From: Rhodospirillales bacterium
Lineage (GTDB): Bacteria > Pseudomonadota > Alphaproteobacteria > Rhodospirillales > Shumkoniaceae
Length of the DNA stretch: 45,781 nt
Reading direction: 5' to 3'
Assembly (NCBI GenBank): GCA_014859895.1
Contig: JACZKS010000042.1
Span: 1 to 45,781, forward strand
Positions within the stretch are counted from its first letter, which is position 1. Each line of letters starts with the position of its first letter. The notes beneath the pieces were generated by a model. It was not told where the DNA came from, did no database searches, and saw nothing but the letters and a program-made list of their open reading frames with translations. Positions 27,265 through 36,049 of the stretch are shown here, piece after piece. The position numbers and the translations under genes were made by a program.

Positions 27265-29865
27265 TCATTCCGATGGAAGGCTGTCGCCAGCGAGGGTTTC
27301 CGCCCCGCCTTCGTGGCGAGTTTCGATGTGCCCGTCGTCGATCGCGTCGGCTTCCCTTTGGCGGGGCACTCTATCAGAACGGTCCGGCCCCGAAAATGCC
27401 CGGCTGGTCGCCGGCTCCGGAGAGGAACCGAGCCGGTCGTTCCAAGCCAGGGTCTTGAACAGGCCTTGCGTGCCCTGGTTGGCCATGGTCACCCGATCGC
27501 GGCCGAGAATCTTCGACTGGTAGAGCGCCTCATCGGCTGCCCGTAAAAGGGCGCGGGAGTCCAACCCATGATCCGGGTAGACGGCGATCCCGATGGAAAT
27601 CGTCACTGCTTCGAGCGCAAACCCTCGGTTGCTCACCGTCAGCCGCTTGGTCCCCTCGCGAAGGTGCTCGGCCCGCTGAACCGCCCCGGCGATGTCGGAT
27701 TCGGGCAACAGAATGGCAAACTCCTCGCCGCCATGCCGGCAGACGATATCCGACGCGCGGCACTGCCTGCAGAAAAAATCGCCGACCGCCTTGAGCACGA
27801 CATCCCCGGCCTCGTGACCGTGGCGGTCATTGAACAGCTTGAAGTGATCAATATCGATCATCATGACCGCCAGCGAGCGCCTTTTGCGGCCTGCAACCAT
27901 CAGTTCGCGCTCGAACATCTCGGACATGATCCGGCGATTGTGGAGTCCGGTAAGCGGATCGCGCGTTGCCTGGTCCTGAAGCTGCTGGCGCAATCGCAGT
28001 GCCGAGACTGCAAGCCCCAAATTCTCGCACACCGCGATGGCAAGCGCGGCTTCCTCGCTGCCGGCTCCCCGGATCACAGGCTGGCAGGCGACCGGCTGTG
28101 GGGCCTCCGTCGCATCGCGCAAGACCAACATCCCCTGGAGTTCACCGTGAGCCATCGACGGCACGCAGAGACCGGTGCCCGCATAGTCCTCGCCAAAATG
28201 CGAACAGGAGGAATCGGTATGATTGCCATCCCAGCGGTGAGAACTGGCGCGAAGAACAGCCCCACAGTGCCGATGGTCGATCGCCGGCGCCATGCGAACG
28301 GCATCCGGCCAGGCTACCTCCAGGATCAGGGCGGTTCGCGCCCCATTCAACGAGTAGAAACCGCCGGCACGGCCGGGAAAGAGGTCCCGCACGCATTCCG
28401 CCGCCATCTGGAACGCTTCACCCACTTCGTGGCACGCCTGCAACCGGTCGGCCATGCTCCGCAGAATGGTGATCTGCCGATTACGATTCTCGAGCGTTTT
28501 CACGGTCGCGAGCAATTGCCGGTTGGCCGTCTCCAGTTCGGTCTGCACGTACTGCCGATGGGTCACGTCGATGCCAAACCAGAACGAGACGGGCCGGCCA
28601 TCGGGATCGGCAATCCGGCTGTTGCTCCACGATACGAACCGTTCGCCGTTCGGATACCGGCGGATCGGCGTTTCGAACTGATCCTGCTCGATGCCGGCCC
28701 GGCTGCGCGATTCGAAGATTTCCCATGACCGCGGATAGATATCGCGCGGCACCACGGCATCCGACCACTTGCGGCCCAGCAGGTCGTCGCGCTTGAGGCC
28801 GGTCACCTGTTCGGTCATCGAATTGCAGAGAACGACGCATCCGTCGTCATCGAGGCCGACCACCAGGGTGTTGGCGGTTTCCAGCAACCGGTCGAAGAAA
28901 TTGCGCGATGCTTCAAGCCGCCTGCGCCGTTCGGCCTCCTGTTGCCGGATACGGCGTGCGATCATCACCGAACAGATCGTCACGATGACGATGACCAGCA
29001 AGAAGGCCACATGCATGGCAATGGTCGGCGCCAGGGTATCGAAGATGTCCCTGCGGTCGCTGGCAACGCCGACAACCAAGGGGAAATTGGCCAGCGTGCG
29101 GAAAACGCCGATGCCCTCGCCGCCGCCCGGTTCCACGGGCAGGGGCTGCACGGTCGTCGGCTCGCCCGCCTCCACGTGGCGGCGGAACGCCGGTTGATCG
29201 AGCATGGACGATCCCCGGAACATCCCCGGTTCCGGCATGCGCGAGAGAGTATCACCGCTCAGGGTCAGTACGCTGTTGGAACTACGGCCCTGTGGCAGGA
29301 TCGACGCGAGGACGACGTCGAAAAATACGGGAGACAACGAAGCCGCGACGACTCCGGCGAAGGAACCGTCGGCGTTACGGATCGGGCGTGACACTACGAA
29401 CAGAACCGACCCCGTGATGACCGCCGTCGGCCCGGTCAGGAACATCCGGTCCTCGCCGGAGTTTTCCTTCGGATCGAGATAGTAGGGTCGTTGGCTGGCG
29501 TCGTATCCCTCGACCTCGCGCAGGGTGGAAAACCGGATCACGCCGACGGCATCCGTGATGAAGACCTGACGAATTTCCGGATAGGACTGGGACCGTATGC
29601 GAACGAACTCCTCATCGTCCTGTTCGAACGGTTGTTCGCCCCGAAGGGCGTGGGCGACGATGTCGCGCAGCAGGCTATCGACGTTGCGCAAGCTGCCATC
29701 GATGTGCGCCTCGCCTGTGCGCGCCAACTGCTGAAGCAGCGCGACGGTTTGGGTTTCAATCCCCCGGTACTGCTCGTAGGTCAGCCACCCGATCATCAAC
29801 GCCGAGACCGCGACGACAAGAAGGCCGAAGAACTCCGCCCTGCCGATTCGTATGAACGAGGTCAC
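27265..29865 (-). CDS. Membrane diguanylate cyclase, Cache-PAS-GAF-GGDEF
   Basis: c-di-GMP synthase of 866 residues. It has a membrane segment at about 11-29, a periplasmic Cache domain at about 35-275 (ITDAVGVIRFSTLREVEGYDASQRPYY), a second membrane segment at about 283-303, PAS at about 322-440, a GAF-like region at about 470-625 and a GGDEF domain with intact GGEEF (712-716) and an inhibitory site R703-D706. About 70 residues after the cyclase are charged and low-complexity. I start at GTG 29865 (MTSFIRIGRAEFFG) because GAGG lies 5 bases upstream and the residues before it are Arg-rich and membrane-free. It is predicted to raise c-di-GMP in response to an extracellular ligand; the ligand is unknown. 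Confidence 0.9.
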   Translation of the reverse strand: MTSFIRIGRAEFFGLLVVAVSALMIGWLTYEQYRGIETQTVALLQQLARTGEAHIDGSLRNVDSLLRDIVAHALRGEQPFEQDDEEFVRIRSQSYPEIRQVFITDAVGVIRFSTLREVEGYDASQRPYYLDPKENSGEDRMFLTGPTAVITGSVLFVVSRPIRNADGSFAGVVAASLSPVFFDVVLASILPQGRSSNSVLTLSGDTLSRMPEPGMFRGSSMLDQPAFRRHVEAGEPTTVQPLPVEPGGGEGIGVFRTLANFPLVVGVASDRRDIFDTLAPTIAMHVAFLLVIVIVTICSVMIARRIRQQEAERRRRLEASRNFFDRLLETANTLVVGLDDDGCVVLCNSMTEQVTGLKRDDLLGRKWSDAVVPRDIYPRSWEIFESRSRAGIEQDQFETPIRRYPNGERFVSWSNSRIADPDGRPVSFWFGIDVTHRQYVQTELETANRQLLATVKTLENRNRQITILRSMADRLQACHEVGEAFQMAAECVRDLFPGRAGGFYSLNGARTALILEVAWPDAVRMAPAIDHRHCGAVLRASSHRWDGNHTDSSCSHFGEDYAGTGLCVPSMAHGELQGMLVLRDATEAPQPVACQPVIRGAGSEEAALAIAVCENLGLAVSALRLRQQLQDQATRDPLTGLHNRRIMSEMFERELMVAGRKRRSLAVMMIDIDHFKLFNDRHGHEAGDVVLKAVGDFFCRQCRASDIVCRHGGEEFAILLPESDIAGAVQRAEHLREGTKRLTVSNRGFALEAVTISIGIAVYPDHGLDSRALLRAADEALYQSKILGRDRVTMANQGTQGLFKTLAWNDRLGSSPEPATSRAFSGPDRSDRVPRQREADAIDDGHIETRHEGGAETLAGDSLPSE

Positions 29866-30160
29866 TCTTTCCTCATATCCGCCGTCTTCAACCGAAGAAC
29901 CATGGCGACATTGGTGTCCTGTCGCGTTTCCCGATCGGTCGCGGCATTCGAAACGTTTCCGTTTTCCCGGATCGACGCTGTCCGCCCATCCATCAATAAA
30001 ATACCGACGCTGTGTGTCGGGTGTGTGTCCCGTGCCCGCCATTCGGTTTCAATTTGTATCGGTTTGATGACATCCGCATACAGAGCGCCGAATGCGCCCC
30101 TTTGTCAGGGGCGTCATTTCAGGACGACAGCCATATGGCGGAAGAAAGGCTCCGTACCGT
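29866..30160 (-). promoter_or_regulatory. Upstream region of diguanylate cyclase with ubiX 3' hairpin
   Basis: Non-coding gap. A perfect 6-base stem (CGCCCC 30095-30100, GGGGCG 30108-30113, 7-base loop) lies 47 bases past the ubiX stop and may terminate ubiX. The rest is the cyclase promoter region, without a recognisable operator. Confidence 0.4.
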
Positions 30161-30739
30161 TCAGCGCGCGTCGCGCGCCGGGCCGTTCCAGCGCGGCGTC
30201 ATCTCATGGGAAATGCCCAACTGGTCGAGGATCTTACCCACGGTGTGGAGGACGATATCGGCGATGCTGACCGGGCGGGTGTAGAACGCCGGCACCGGCG
30301 GCAACAGGATGGCTCCCATATCGGCCGCCCGGGCCATCAGGTCGATATGCCCCTTGTGCAGCGGTGTTTCGCGAAAAACCAGGACAAGCGGCCGGCGTTC
30401 CTTGAGCGTTACGTCGGCGGCGCGGATCATCAGGTTGCAGGTAAAGGAATTGGCAATGCCGGAAAGCGTCTTTACCGAACACGGCGCGACGACCATGCCG
30501 CGGGTTGGAAACGAGCCGCTGGACACCGCCGCCGACAGATCCTTGTTGGCGTAGACCTGGTCGGCTAGGCCACGCACTTCGTCGAGGTCGAGATCGGTCT
30601 CCAGTGCCATGGTCTGAGCGCCCCATTCGCTGAGGATCAGGTGGGCGGGCTGGCCCAAGGCCCGCAGGGCGCGCAACAATTCCACCCCATAGATGACGCC
30701 GGTGGCGCCCGTGATGCCGACCAGAACCGGTGCCGTCAT
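30161..30739 (-). CDS. ubiX: Flavin prenyltransferase UbiX
   Basis: Cytoplasmic enzyme of 192 residues that prenylates FMN to make the cofactor of UbiD-type decarboxylases. It has the flavodoxin-like FMN-binding start VGITGATGVIYGVELLRAL, then SSGSFPTRGMVVAPCSVKTLSGIANSF and the signature LVLVFRETPLHKGHIDLM through LLPPVPAFY. The ATG at 30739 has GGGAGG about 9 bases upstream and gives the usual length (E. coli 189); the longer frame adds an Arg/Gly stub. No ubiD lies in the window. It follows tctA by 142 bases on the same strand, so it may serve ubiquinone synthesis or a decarboxylase linked to the imported acid. Confidence 0.95.
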   Translation of the reverse strand: MTAPVLVGITGATGVIYGVELLRALRALGQPAHLILSEWGAQTMALETDLDLDEVRGLADQVYANKDLSAAVSSGSFPTRGMVVAPCSVKTLSGIANSFTCNLMIRAADVTLKERRPLVLVFRETPLHKGHIDLMARAADMGAILLPPVPAFYTRPVSIADIVLHTVGKILDQLGISHEMTPRWNGPARDAR

Positions 30740-30881
30740 GCCAAGTCCCTCCCCGCGCGGCTTCGCCACGCCCATCCATGGGATTGACTAACCATACGGC
30801 GGTCCATGCCGCAAGAGCCCTTTCCCTGGATGCGTCCGCGGGATTTTCGACGAGCGGCGAGAAGGCGCCGCTCCCGGTCAC

Positions 30882-32384
30882 TCATGTTTCGACAGCGCGC
30901 CGCTTGTAAATATTGAGCACCAAGGGAGCGGCAAACACCACCACCGACGCCACCCACAGGCTCAGCGTCAGCCCGCTGTTATAGAGGATCGACCACTCGC
31001 CGGCGCTGATGGAAAGCGCCCGGCGCAGATTGTCCTCCAGCACCTCGCCCAGCACCACGCCCAGGATGATCGGCGCCATGGAGAACTTGAGCTTGCGCAG
31101 GACGTAGCCGCAGATGCCGAGCCCGACCATGAAGACCAGGTCGAAGGTCGTCCCGTGGATGGAATAGACGCCGACGAAGGTGAGCAACAGGATGAACGGC
31201 ACCAGATAGGCTTGGCGGATCGACAGCAGCTTCACGAACAGCCCGACCATCGGGAGGTTCATCACCAGCAGGGCCACGTTGCCCAGGTACATCGAGGCGA
31301 TCAGGCCCCAGGCGATTTCCGGCCGCTGGGTGAACAGCAGCGGACCCGGCGTGATGTTGAACATGAGCAGCGCGCCCAGCAAGATCGCCGTGGTGCCGCT
31401 GCCCGGAATGCCGAGGGTCAGCATCGGTACCATGGCGCCTGCCGCCGAAGCGTTGTTGGCCGCCTCCGGCGCCGCCAGGCCGCGGATATCGCCTTGGCCG
31501 AAGTGCTCGTCCTTCCCATAGGCCAGGCGCTTTTCGGTGCCGTACGCGACCGCGCTGGCAATCGAGGCGCCGGTACCCGGCAACACCCCGATCAGAAAGC
31601 CGCTGATCGAGGAGCGCAGCAGCACCCATTTGACGAACATGATATCGCGCCACGAGATGAATGTGCGGCCGACCTTGGTCGCGTGGTATTCATGGCGGGC
31701 CCAGGCTTCCAGAAGCACCAGCACCTCGCTGATGGCGAACAGGCCGATGATCACGACCAGAAAATCGACGCCGTCGAACAGGTTGGGGATGTCGAGCGTG
31801 AAGCGCATGATGCCGGAGCCCGAATCGATGCCGACGGTCGCCAGCATCAGGCCGATCAGGGCGCCCATGAAGGTCTTGAGCGGCCGCGAGCCTACCATGG
31901 TGGCCAGACAGGTGAAGGCGAACACCATCAGCACCACGTAATCCTGAGGGCCGAAGGTGATGGCGAACCGGCTGAGCAGCGGTGCGAAGATGGTCAGCAT
32001 CACGATGGCGGTGGTGCCGCCGATGAAGGACGCCACCGCCGAGATGGCCAGCGCCCGTCCCCCTTCGCCTTTCTTGGCCATGGGATGGCCGTCCAGCGTC
32101 GTCATGATGGCGCCGGCATCGCCCGGCACGTTGAGCAGGATGCTGGAGATCCGCCCGCCGTACTCGGCGCCGTAATAGATACCGGCCAGCAGGATCAATG
32201 CAGATTCGGGCGGCAGCCGCATGGCGTAGGCGATGGGCAGGAGGATGGCGACGCCGTTGATCGGCCCGATGCCCGGCAGCGCCCCGATGAGGGTTCCGAA
32301 GAAACAGCCGGCCAGGACGAGGCCGATGTTGAGCGGCGTCAGCGCGACCGAGAACCCGTAGGCGAGTTGCGAGAGGATATCCAT
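30882..32384 (-). CDS. tctA: Tripartite tricarboxylate transporter, large permease TctA
   Basis: Inner-membrane protein of 500 residues with about 11-12 hydrophobic segments. It has family hallmarks GALPGIGPINGVAILLPIAY near the N-terminus, the second conserved Gly/Pro loop GVLPGTGASIASAVAYGTEKR, and GIPGSGTTAILLGALLMF. It moves carboxylates using the ion gradient together with TctB and the binding protein TctC. The ATG at 32384 (MDILSQLAYGFSVALTPLN) is preferred over the longer frame, which lacks a typical N-terminus. Five bases separate it from tctB. The substrate (citrate, tricarballylate or another acid) cannot be read from sequence. Confidence 0.95.
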   Translation of the reverse strand: MDILSQLAYGFSVALTPLNIGLVLAGCFFGTLIGALPGIGPINGVAILLPIAYAMRLPPESALILLAGIYYGAEYGGRISSILLNVPGDAGAIMTTLDGHPMAKKGEGGRALAISAVASFIGGTTAIVMLTIFAPLLSRFAITFGPQDYVVLMVFAFTCLATMVGSRPLKTFMGALIGLMLATVGIDSGSGIMRFTLDIPNLFDGVDFLVVIIGLFAISEVLVLLEAWARHEYHATKVGRTFISWRDIMFVKWVLLRSSISGFLIGVLPGTGASIASAVAYGTEKRLAYGKDEHFGQGDIRGLAAPEAANNASAAGAMVPMLTLGIPGSGTTAILLGALLMFNITPGPLLFTQRPEIAWGLIASMYLGNVALLVMNLPMVGLFVKLLSIRQAYLVPFILLLTFVGVYSIHGTTFDLVFMVGLGICGYVLRKLKFSMAPIILGVVLGEVLEDNLRRALSISAGEWSILYNSGLTLSLWVASVVVFAAPLVLNIYKRRAVET

Positions 32385-32389
32385 GGCAC

Positions 32390-32821
32390 CTACCCGAACA
32401 AGGCCCCGGCGGGCACGTTGAGGCGCAAAAGGTCGCCACACACGAAATAGCCGACGACCGCCAGCACCACTGCGTAGGCCACCGCCCGGACCGGCTTGGC
32501 GCCGAACAGCCAGCCAATGAGGGACCCGGCCAATACGGTGGCCAGGATGAAGCCAAACCAGCGGAAGGTCGCCGCGTAGAAAAACATGATGACGCAGGCG
32601 AGCGCCAAATTGGCCAATCCCTTGCGATCGGGGAAGGGCGCCAAGCGATCCGGCCTGAAGATCAGCCCGATCCCGCTCATGACCATGAGAGCCGCCAGGA
32701 TCAGCGGAAACGCTTTCGGCCCCAGCGGCTCATACTGAAAGGGGACCTCGAACTGGTAGGCGCTCCAGCCGTAAACGACGGAGACGCCCACCAGCACGAA
32801 CCCGAGGATTCGGTCATACAT
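32390..32821 (-). CDS. tctB: Tripartite tricarboxylate transporter, small permease TctB
   Basis: Inner-membrane protein of 143 residues with four hydrophobic segments, the usual TctB size and topology. It starts MYDRILGFVLVGVSVVYGWSA, followed by the family pattern EPLGPKAFPLILAALMVMSG. It lies between tctC (13 bases) and tctA (5 bases), forming the standard tctCBA operon. TctB is small and poorly conserved, so order and topology carry much of the call. Confidence 0.92.
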   Translation of the reverse strand: MYDRILGFVLVGVSVVYGWSAYQFEVPFQYEPLGPKAFPLILAALMVMSGIGLIFRPDRLAPFPDRKGLANLALACVIMFFYAATFRWFGFILATVLAGSLIGWLFGAKPVRAVAYAVVLAVVGYFVCGDLLRLNVPAGALFG

Positions 32822-32834
32822 CGGATCGACCGGA

Positions 32835-33815
32835 TTACTTGGTCAACCCGGCGTCCTTGGCGATCTGGCGGTACTCCGCCACCAGCTTCTTGACGTAGAC
32901 GTCAAACTCCTTGCCCGCCATCTCGAAGGGGAACAGGCCTTTTTCCTCCTGCACCTTGGCGTAGACCGGCATGGCGAACATCTTCTTGAACTGCCCGACC
33001 CACCAGTCATAGGCCTCGTCGTTGACGTCCGGGCCCAAGTAGAAGCCACGGATGATCGTCCATTCGATGTCGAAGCCCTGTTCCTTGGCGGTGGGGACAT
33101 TGGCGTAGTCGCCGGGCAGCCGCTTGTCGGCAAGAACGGCGAGCATCCGCATGGTGCCGTCGTTGATTCGCCCCTTCATCTCGGCGGCGTCGCCGGTGTA
33201 GATCTGAATGTGGCCGCCGAGCAACGCGGCAATCGATTCGCCGCCACCCTCGAATGCCACGTAGCGCATCTTCTTGGCGTCGCCGCCTGCCGCCTTCATG
33301 AATAGCGCCGCCTTCATCCAATCCTGGCTGCCGACGGTACCGCCGGCCCCTACCACATACTTCGTCGGATCGGCCTTTACGGCGGCGGCCAATTCCTTGA
33401 GATCCTTCCACGGCGCATCGGCCTTGACGATGATGGCGCCGAAATCGGCCCCGGCCGAGGCCAGCCAGCGGGCGTTGTTCTCGTCCAGGTTCTGGCCGAA
33501 CTTGCCCTGCGCGATGTTGAGCAGGGATCCCCCACTGAAGGCGACGATGGCGCTGGGATCATTGCGTCGGTTGGAATTCATATGAGCGTAGGCGACGGCC
33601 CCGATGCCACCCGGCATGAAGCTGACTTCCATCGGCTTGGCGAGCAGCTTGGTTTCCTCGAAGCCGTTCATGGCGATGCGGCATGTCAAATCAAAACCGC
33701 CGCCCGGTTTGGCGGGGGCGATGCATTCGGAACGATCCGGAGTGAATGCCGCCGCCGTCCCCGCGAGCAATAGGGCACTGGCCGCGACGGCGAAAGCTGC
33801 GGTGAATTTCAGCAT
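32835..33815 (-). CDS. tctC: Tripartite tricarboxylate transporter, periplasmic binding protein TctC
   Basis: Secreted protein of 326 residues with a signal peptide (MLKFTAAFAVAASALLLAG, cleavage near AAAF) and a TctC/Bug-family body: ECIAPAKPGGGFDLTCRIA, VSFMPGGIGAVAYAHMN, VVGAGGTVGSQDWMKAALF and WTIIRGFYLGPDV. It captures a carboxylate for TctAB. It is first in tctCBA and divergent from tctDE across 178 bases, the classical arrangement in which TctDE controls the transporter. Confidence 0.95.
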   Translation of the reverse strand: MLKFTAAFAVAASALLLAGTAAAFTPDRSECIAPAKPGGGFDLTCRIAMNGFEETKLLAKPMEVSFMPGGIGAVAYAHMNSNRRNDPSAIVAFSGGSLLNIAQGKFGQNLDENNARWLASAGADFGAIIVKADAPWKDLKELAAAVKADPTKYVVGAGGTVGSQDWMKAALFMKAAGGDAKKMRYVAFEGGGESIAALLGGHIQIYTGDAAEMKGRINDGTMRMLAVLADKRLPGDYANVPTAKEQGFDIEWTIIRGFYLGPDVNDEAYDWWVGQFKKMFAMPVYAKVQEEKGLFPFEMAGKEFDVYVKKLVAEYRQIAKDAGLTK

Positions 33816-33993
33816 GGTTTTAGCTCCCTGTTACGTTAGACTCACCTGTCGTGGAGTACCGGGACGCTCTATTCTTTTGTTTCGTGATGCGCCCGTCCGT
33901 TTGCAATAATAACAAACAAAGCTGTCGCGGACCTGTCGCATTTAAGAAAATTCGGCGTACCGGAGATCGGATGGCGTGTGGAGAGGGGCATTC
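33816..33993. promoter_or_regulatory. tctC-tctD divergent promoter region
   Basis: 178 non-coding bases between divergent starts, with an AT-richer stretch at about 33900-33960. TctD would be expected to bind here, but no clear repeat is visible. Confidence 0.45.
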
Positions 33994-34662
33994 ATGCGTA
34001 TCCTGGTGGTCGAAGATGCCGAAGACCTGGCCGAGGCGATCGTCCTTCGGTTCCGGCGATCAGGCCATGCGCTTGATCGCGCGGCAACCGGCGAGGAGGC
34101 CGTCGAGTTTCTGGCCGACAACGCTTACGACCTGGTCATCCTCGACATCATGCTTCCGGGCATGGACGGCTACGCGGTGCTCCGCGCGTTGCGGCTGCGC
34201 CACGACACCACGCCCGTCCTCGTGCTGACGGCGCGCGCCGAGATCGACGATCGTGTATCGGCGCTGGATATCGGCGCCGACGACTACGTGACCAAACCTT
34301 TCGACTTTCGCGAGCTGGAAGCGCGGGTACGTGCGCTTCTGCGCCGCCGTCAGGGCATCGCCTCGGGCCTGACCGAGCATGGCAACCTCGCCTTCGACCG
34401 CTCGGGCCGGCGCGTCACCATCGGCGGCGAGCCGGTCATCCTGCCCAACCGCGAGTTCCGCATCCTCGAAATCTTCCTGGGCAACCTCGGACGCGTCATC
34501 ACCAAGGACGACATCACCGATCAGATCTACGGCTTCGACGACGCGCCCGGGCCCAATGCCATCGAGCTTTACATCGCGCGCCTGCGCAAGAAGTTGAAAG
34601 GCTCCTCCGTGACGATCCGGACACTGCGCGGGATGGGCTATGTCGCCGACCTGGAAGGTTGA
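33994..34662 (+). CDS. tctD: OmpR-family response regulator TctD
   Basis: Transcription factor of 222 residues. The receiver has the acidic pair in VVEDAEDLAEA, phospho-acceptor D51 (LVILDIMLPGMDGY), T79 and K101 (DDYVTKPFDF). A C-terminal winged helix follows, with the OmpR-type ending NAIELYIARLRKKLKGSSVTI and TLRGMGYVADLEG. The ATG at 33994 is preceded by GAGAGGGG. It overlaps tctE by 23 bases and should control the divergent tctCBA. Confidence 0.94.
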   Translation: MRILVVEDAEDLAEAIVLRFRRSGHALDRAATGEEAVEFLADNAYDLVILDIMLPGMDGYAVLRALRLRHDTTPVLVLTARAEIDDRVSALDIGADDYVTKPFDFRELEARVRALLRRRQGIASGLTEHGNLAFDRSGRRVTIGGEPVILPNREFRILEIFLGNLGRVITKDDITDQIYGFDDAPGPNAIELYIARLRKKLKGSSVTIRTLRGMGYVADLEG

Positions 34663-36049
34663 AACCGACTATTCGCTGCGCCGCCGGCTTTTCACCGTCA
34701 TCGGCATGGTCTTCCTGCTGACCACGGTGTTGCTGCTACTGGCGGCGGCCGAGTACGGCGGTCGCGCCGCCGACCAGGCTTACGACCGGCTGCTGGCCGC
34801 CTCGGCGCTGGCCATCGCCGATCAGGTCTACGTCGCCGACGGCCGGCTGGAGGTCGACCTGCCCAACTCGGCGCTTGAAATGCTCTCGCTGGCCCGGCGC
34901 GACCGCATCTTCTATCGGGTGGTCTCGCCGACCGGCGAAACCGTCACTGGCTACGGCGACCTGCCTCTGCCCGACCCGCCGGTAACAGCGGCCGAACCCC
35001 GTTTCTTCAACGCCCCCTACGCCGGCGAGACCTTGCGCTTCGTCGTCTTGGGCCGACCGCTGGCCGAGCCGCGCATCCAGGGCTGGGCCGTCGTCCAGGT
35101 CGGCCAGTCCCGCCTGGAGCGGGGCGACCTGGCGCGTGAGATCACCGTCAACGCCCTCGTCCTCGTGCTCATCCTGATGGCGATGATCCTGCTGTTCGTG
35201 TGGATCGGCATCAATGTCGCGCTGCGCCCGCTCGCCGCGATCGAGCGCAATCTGCGCGACCGTGCGCCGACCGATCTCAAGCCGCTGGAAATGTCGGTCC
35301 CGCGCGAGGTGCGCCATCTGGTGGTCGCCATCAACCATTTCCTCGACCGCCTGCGGGCCAGCGTCGAGGCCATGCAGACCTTCATCGCCGACTCCGCCCA
35401 TCAGATCCGCACGCCGCTGGCCAGCCTGCGTGCCCAGATGGATCTGGCGGCCGACGAGCCCGACCCCGAGGCCCGCCGCAGTTTCCTCGACAAGGCGCGG
35501 CGCAATGCCGCCTTGACCACCCGCCTGACCGGGCAACTGCTCAGCCACGCCACCGTCACCCACCGTACCGATACGGTACCCTTCGTTCGCGTCGAAGTGC
35601 GCGACGTCGTGCAGCGCGTACTCTCGGACGCCGCCTTCGCCGCCGAGGAGCGCGACATCGAATTGGTGGTCGACGACGCCGGTGGCGACACCCACGGGCT
35701 GGGCGACCCTGTCGCCCTGCGCGAAGCGCTGCGCAACCTCGTGGACAACGCCATCAAGTACGGCCCGGCCGGAGCCACCGTCGAGGTGGCGATCGCCACC
35801 GACATCGAAAACGGCATGGTCGTCGTCGAGATCCGCGACCGCGGCCCCGGCATTCCCGACAACGAAAAGGACCGTGCCTTCGAGCGCTTCCACAGGGCCG
35901 GACGCACCGACGATGGCGGCTCCGGCCTCGGCCTCGCCATCGTGCGCCAGGTGGCCGAACGGCACGGCGGCATCGCGCTCATCGACCGTCCCGGCGGCGG
36001 CCTGATCGCCCGCTTCACCATCCGCTCGGCAACGGAGCCCGCGTCATGA
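34640..36049 (+). CDS. tctE: Sensor histidine kinase TctE
   Basis: Inner-membrane kinase of 469 residues. It has a membrane segment at about 16-36, a periplasmic TctE-type sensor domain at about 40-170, a second membrane segment at about 170-195, a HAMP-like linker, a phospho-acceptor helix with H254 (FIADSAHQIRTPLASLRAQMD) and an ATPase domain (NLVDNAIKYG, DRGPGIP, GGSGLGLAIV). The SAHQIRTPLA box is characteristic of TctE-like kinases. The start overlaps tctD by 23 bases. The stop overlaps the next gene's ATG (ATGA), so the kinase and the downstream binding protein are translationally coupled. Confidence 0.94.
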   Translation: MSPTWKVETDYSLRRRLFTVIGMVFLLTTVLLLLAAAEYGGRAADQAYDRLLAASALAIADQVYVADGRLEVDLPNSALEMLSLARRDRIFYRVVSPTGETVTGYGDLPLPDPPVTAAEPRFFNAPYAGETLRFVVLGRPLAEPRIQGWAVVQVGQSRLERGDLAREITVNALVLVLILMAMILLFVWIGINVALRPLAAIERNLRDRAPTDLKPLEMSVPREVRHLVVAINHFLDRLRASVEAMQTFIADSAHQIRTPLASLRAQMDLAADEPDPEARRSFLDKARRNAALTTRLTGQLLSHATVTHRTDTVPFVRVEVRDVVQRVLSDAAFAAEERDIELVVDDAGGDTHGLGDPVALREALRNLVDNAIKYGPAGATVEVAIATDIENGMVVVEIRDRGPGIPDNEKDRAFERFHRAGRTDDGGSGLGLAIVRQVAERHGGIALIDRPGGGLIARFTIRSATEPAS

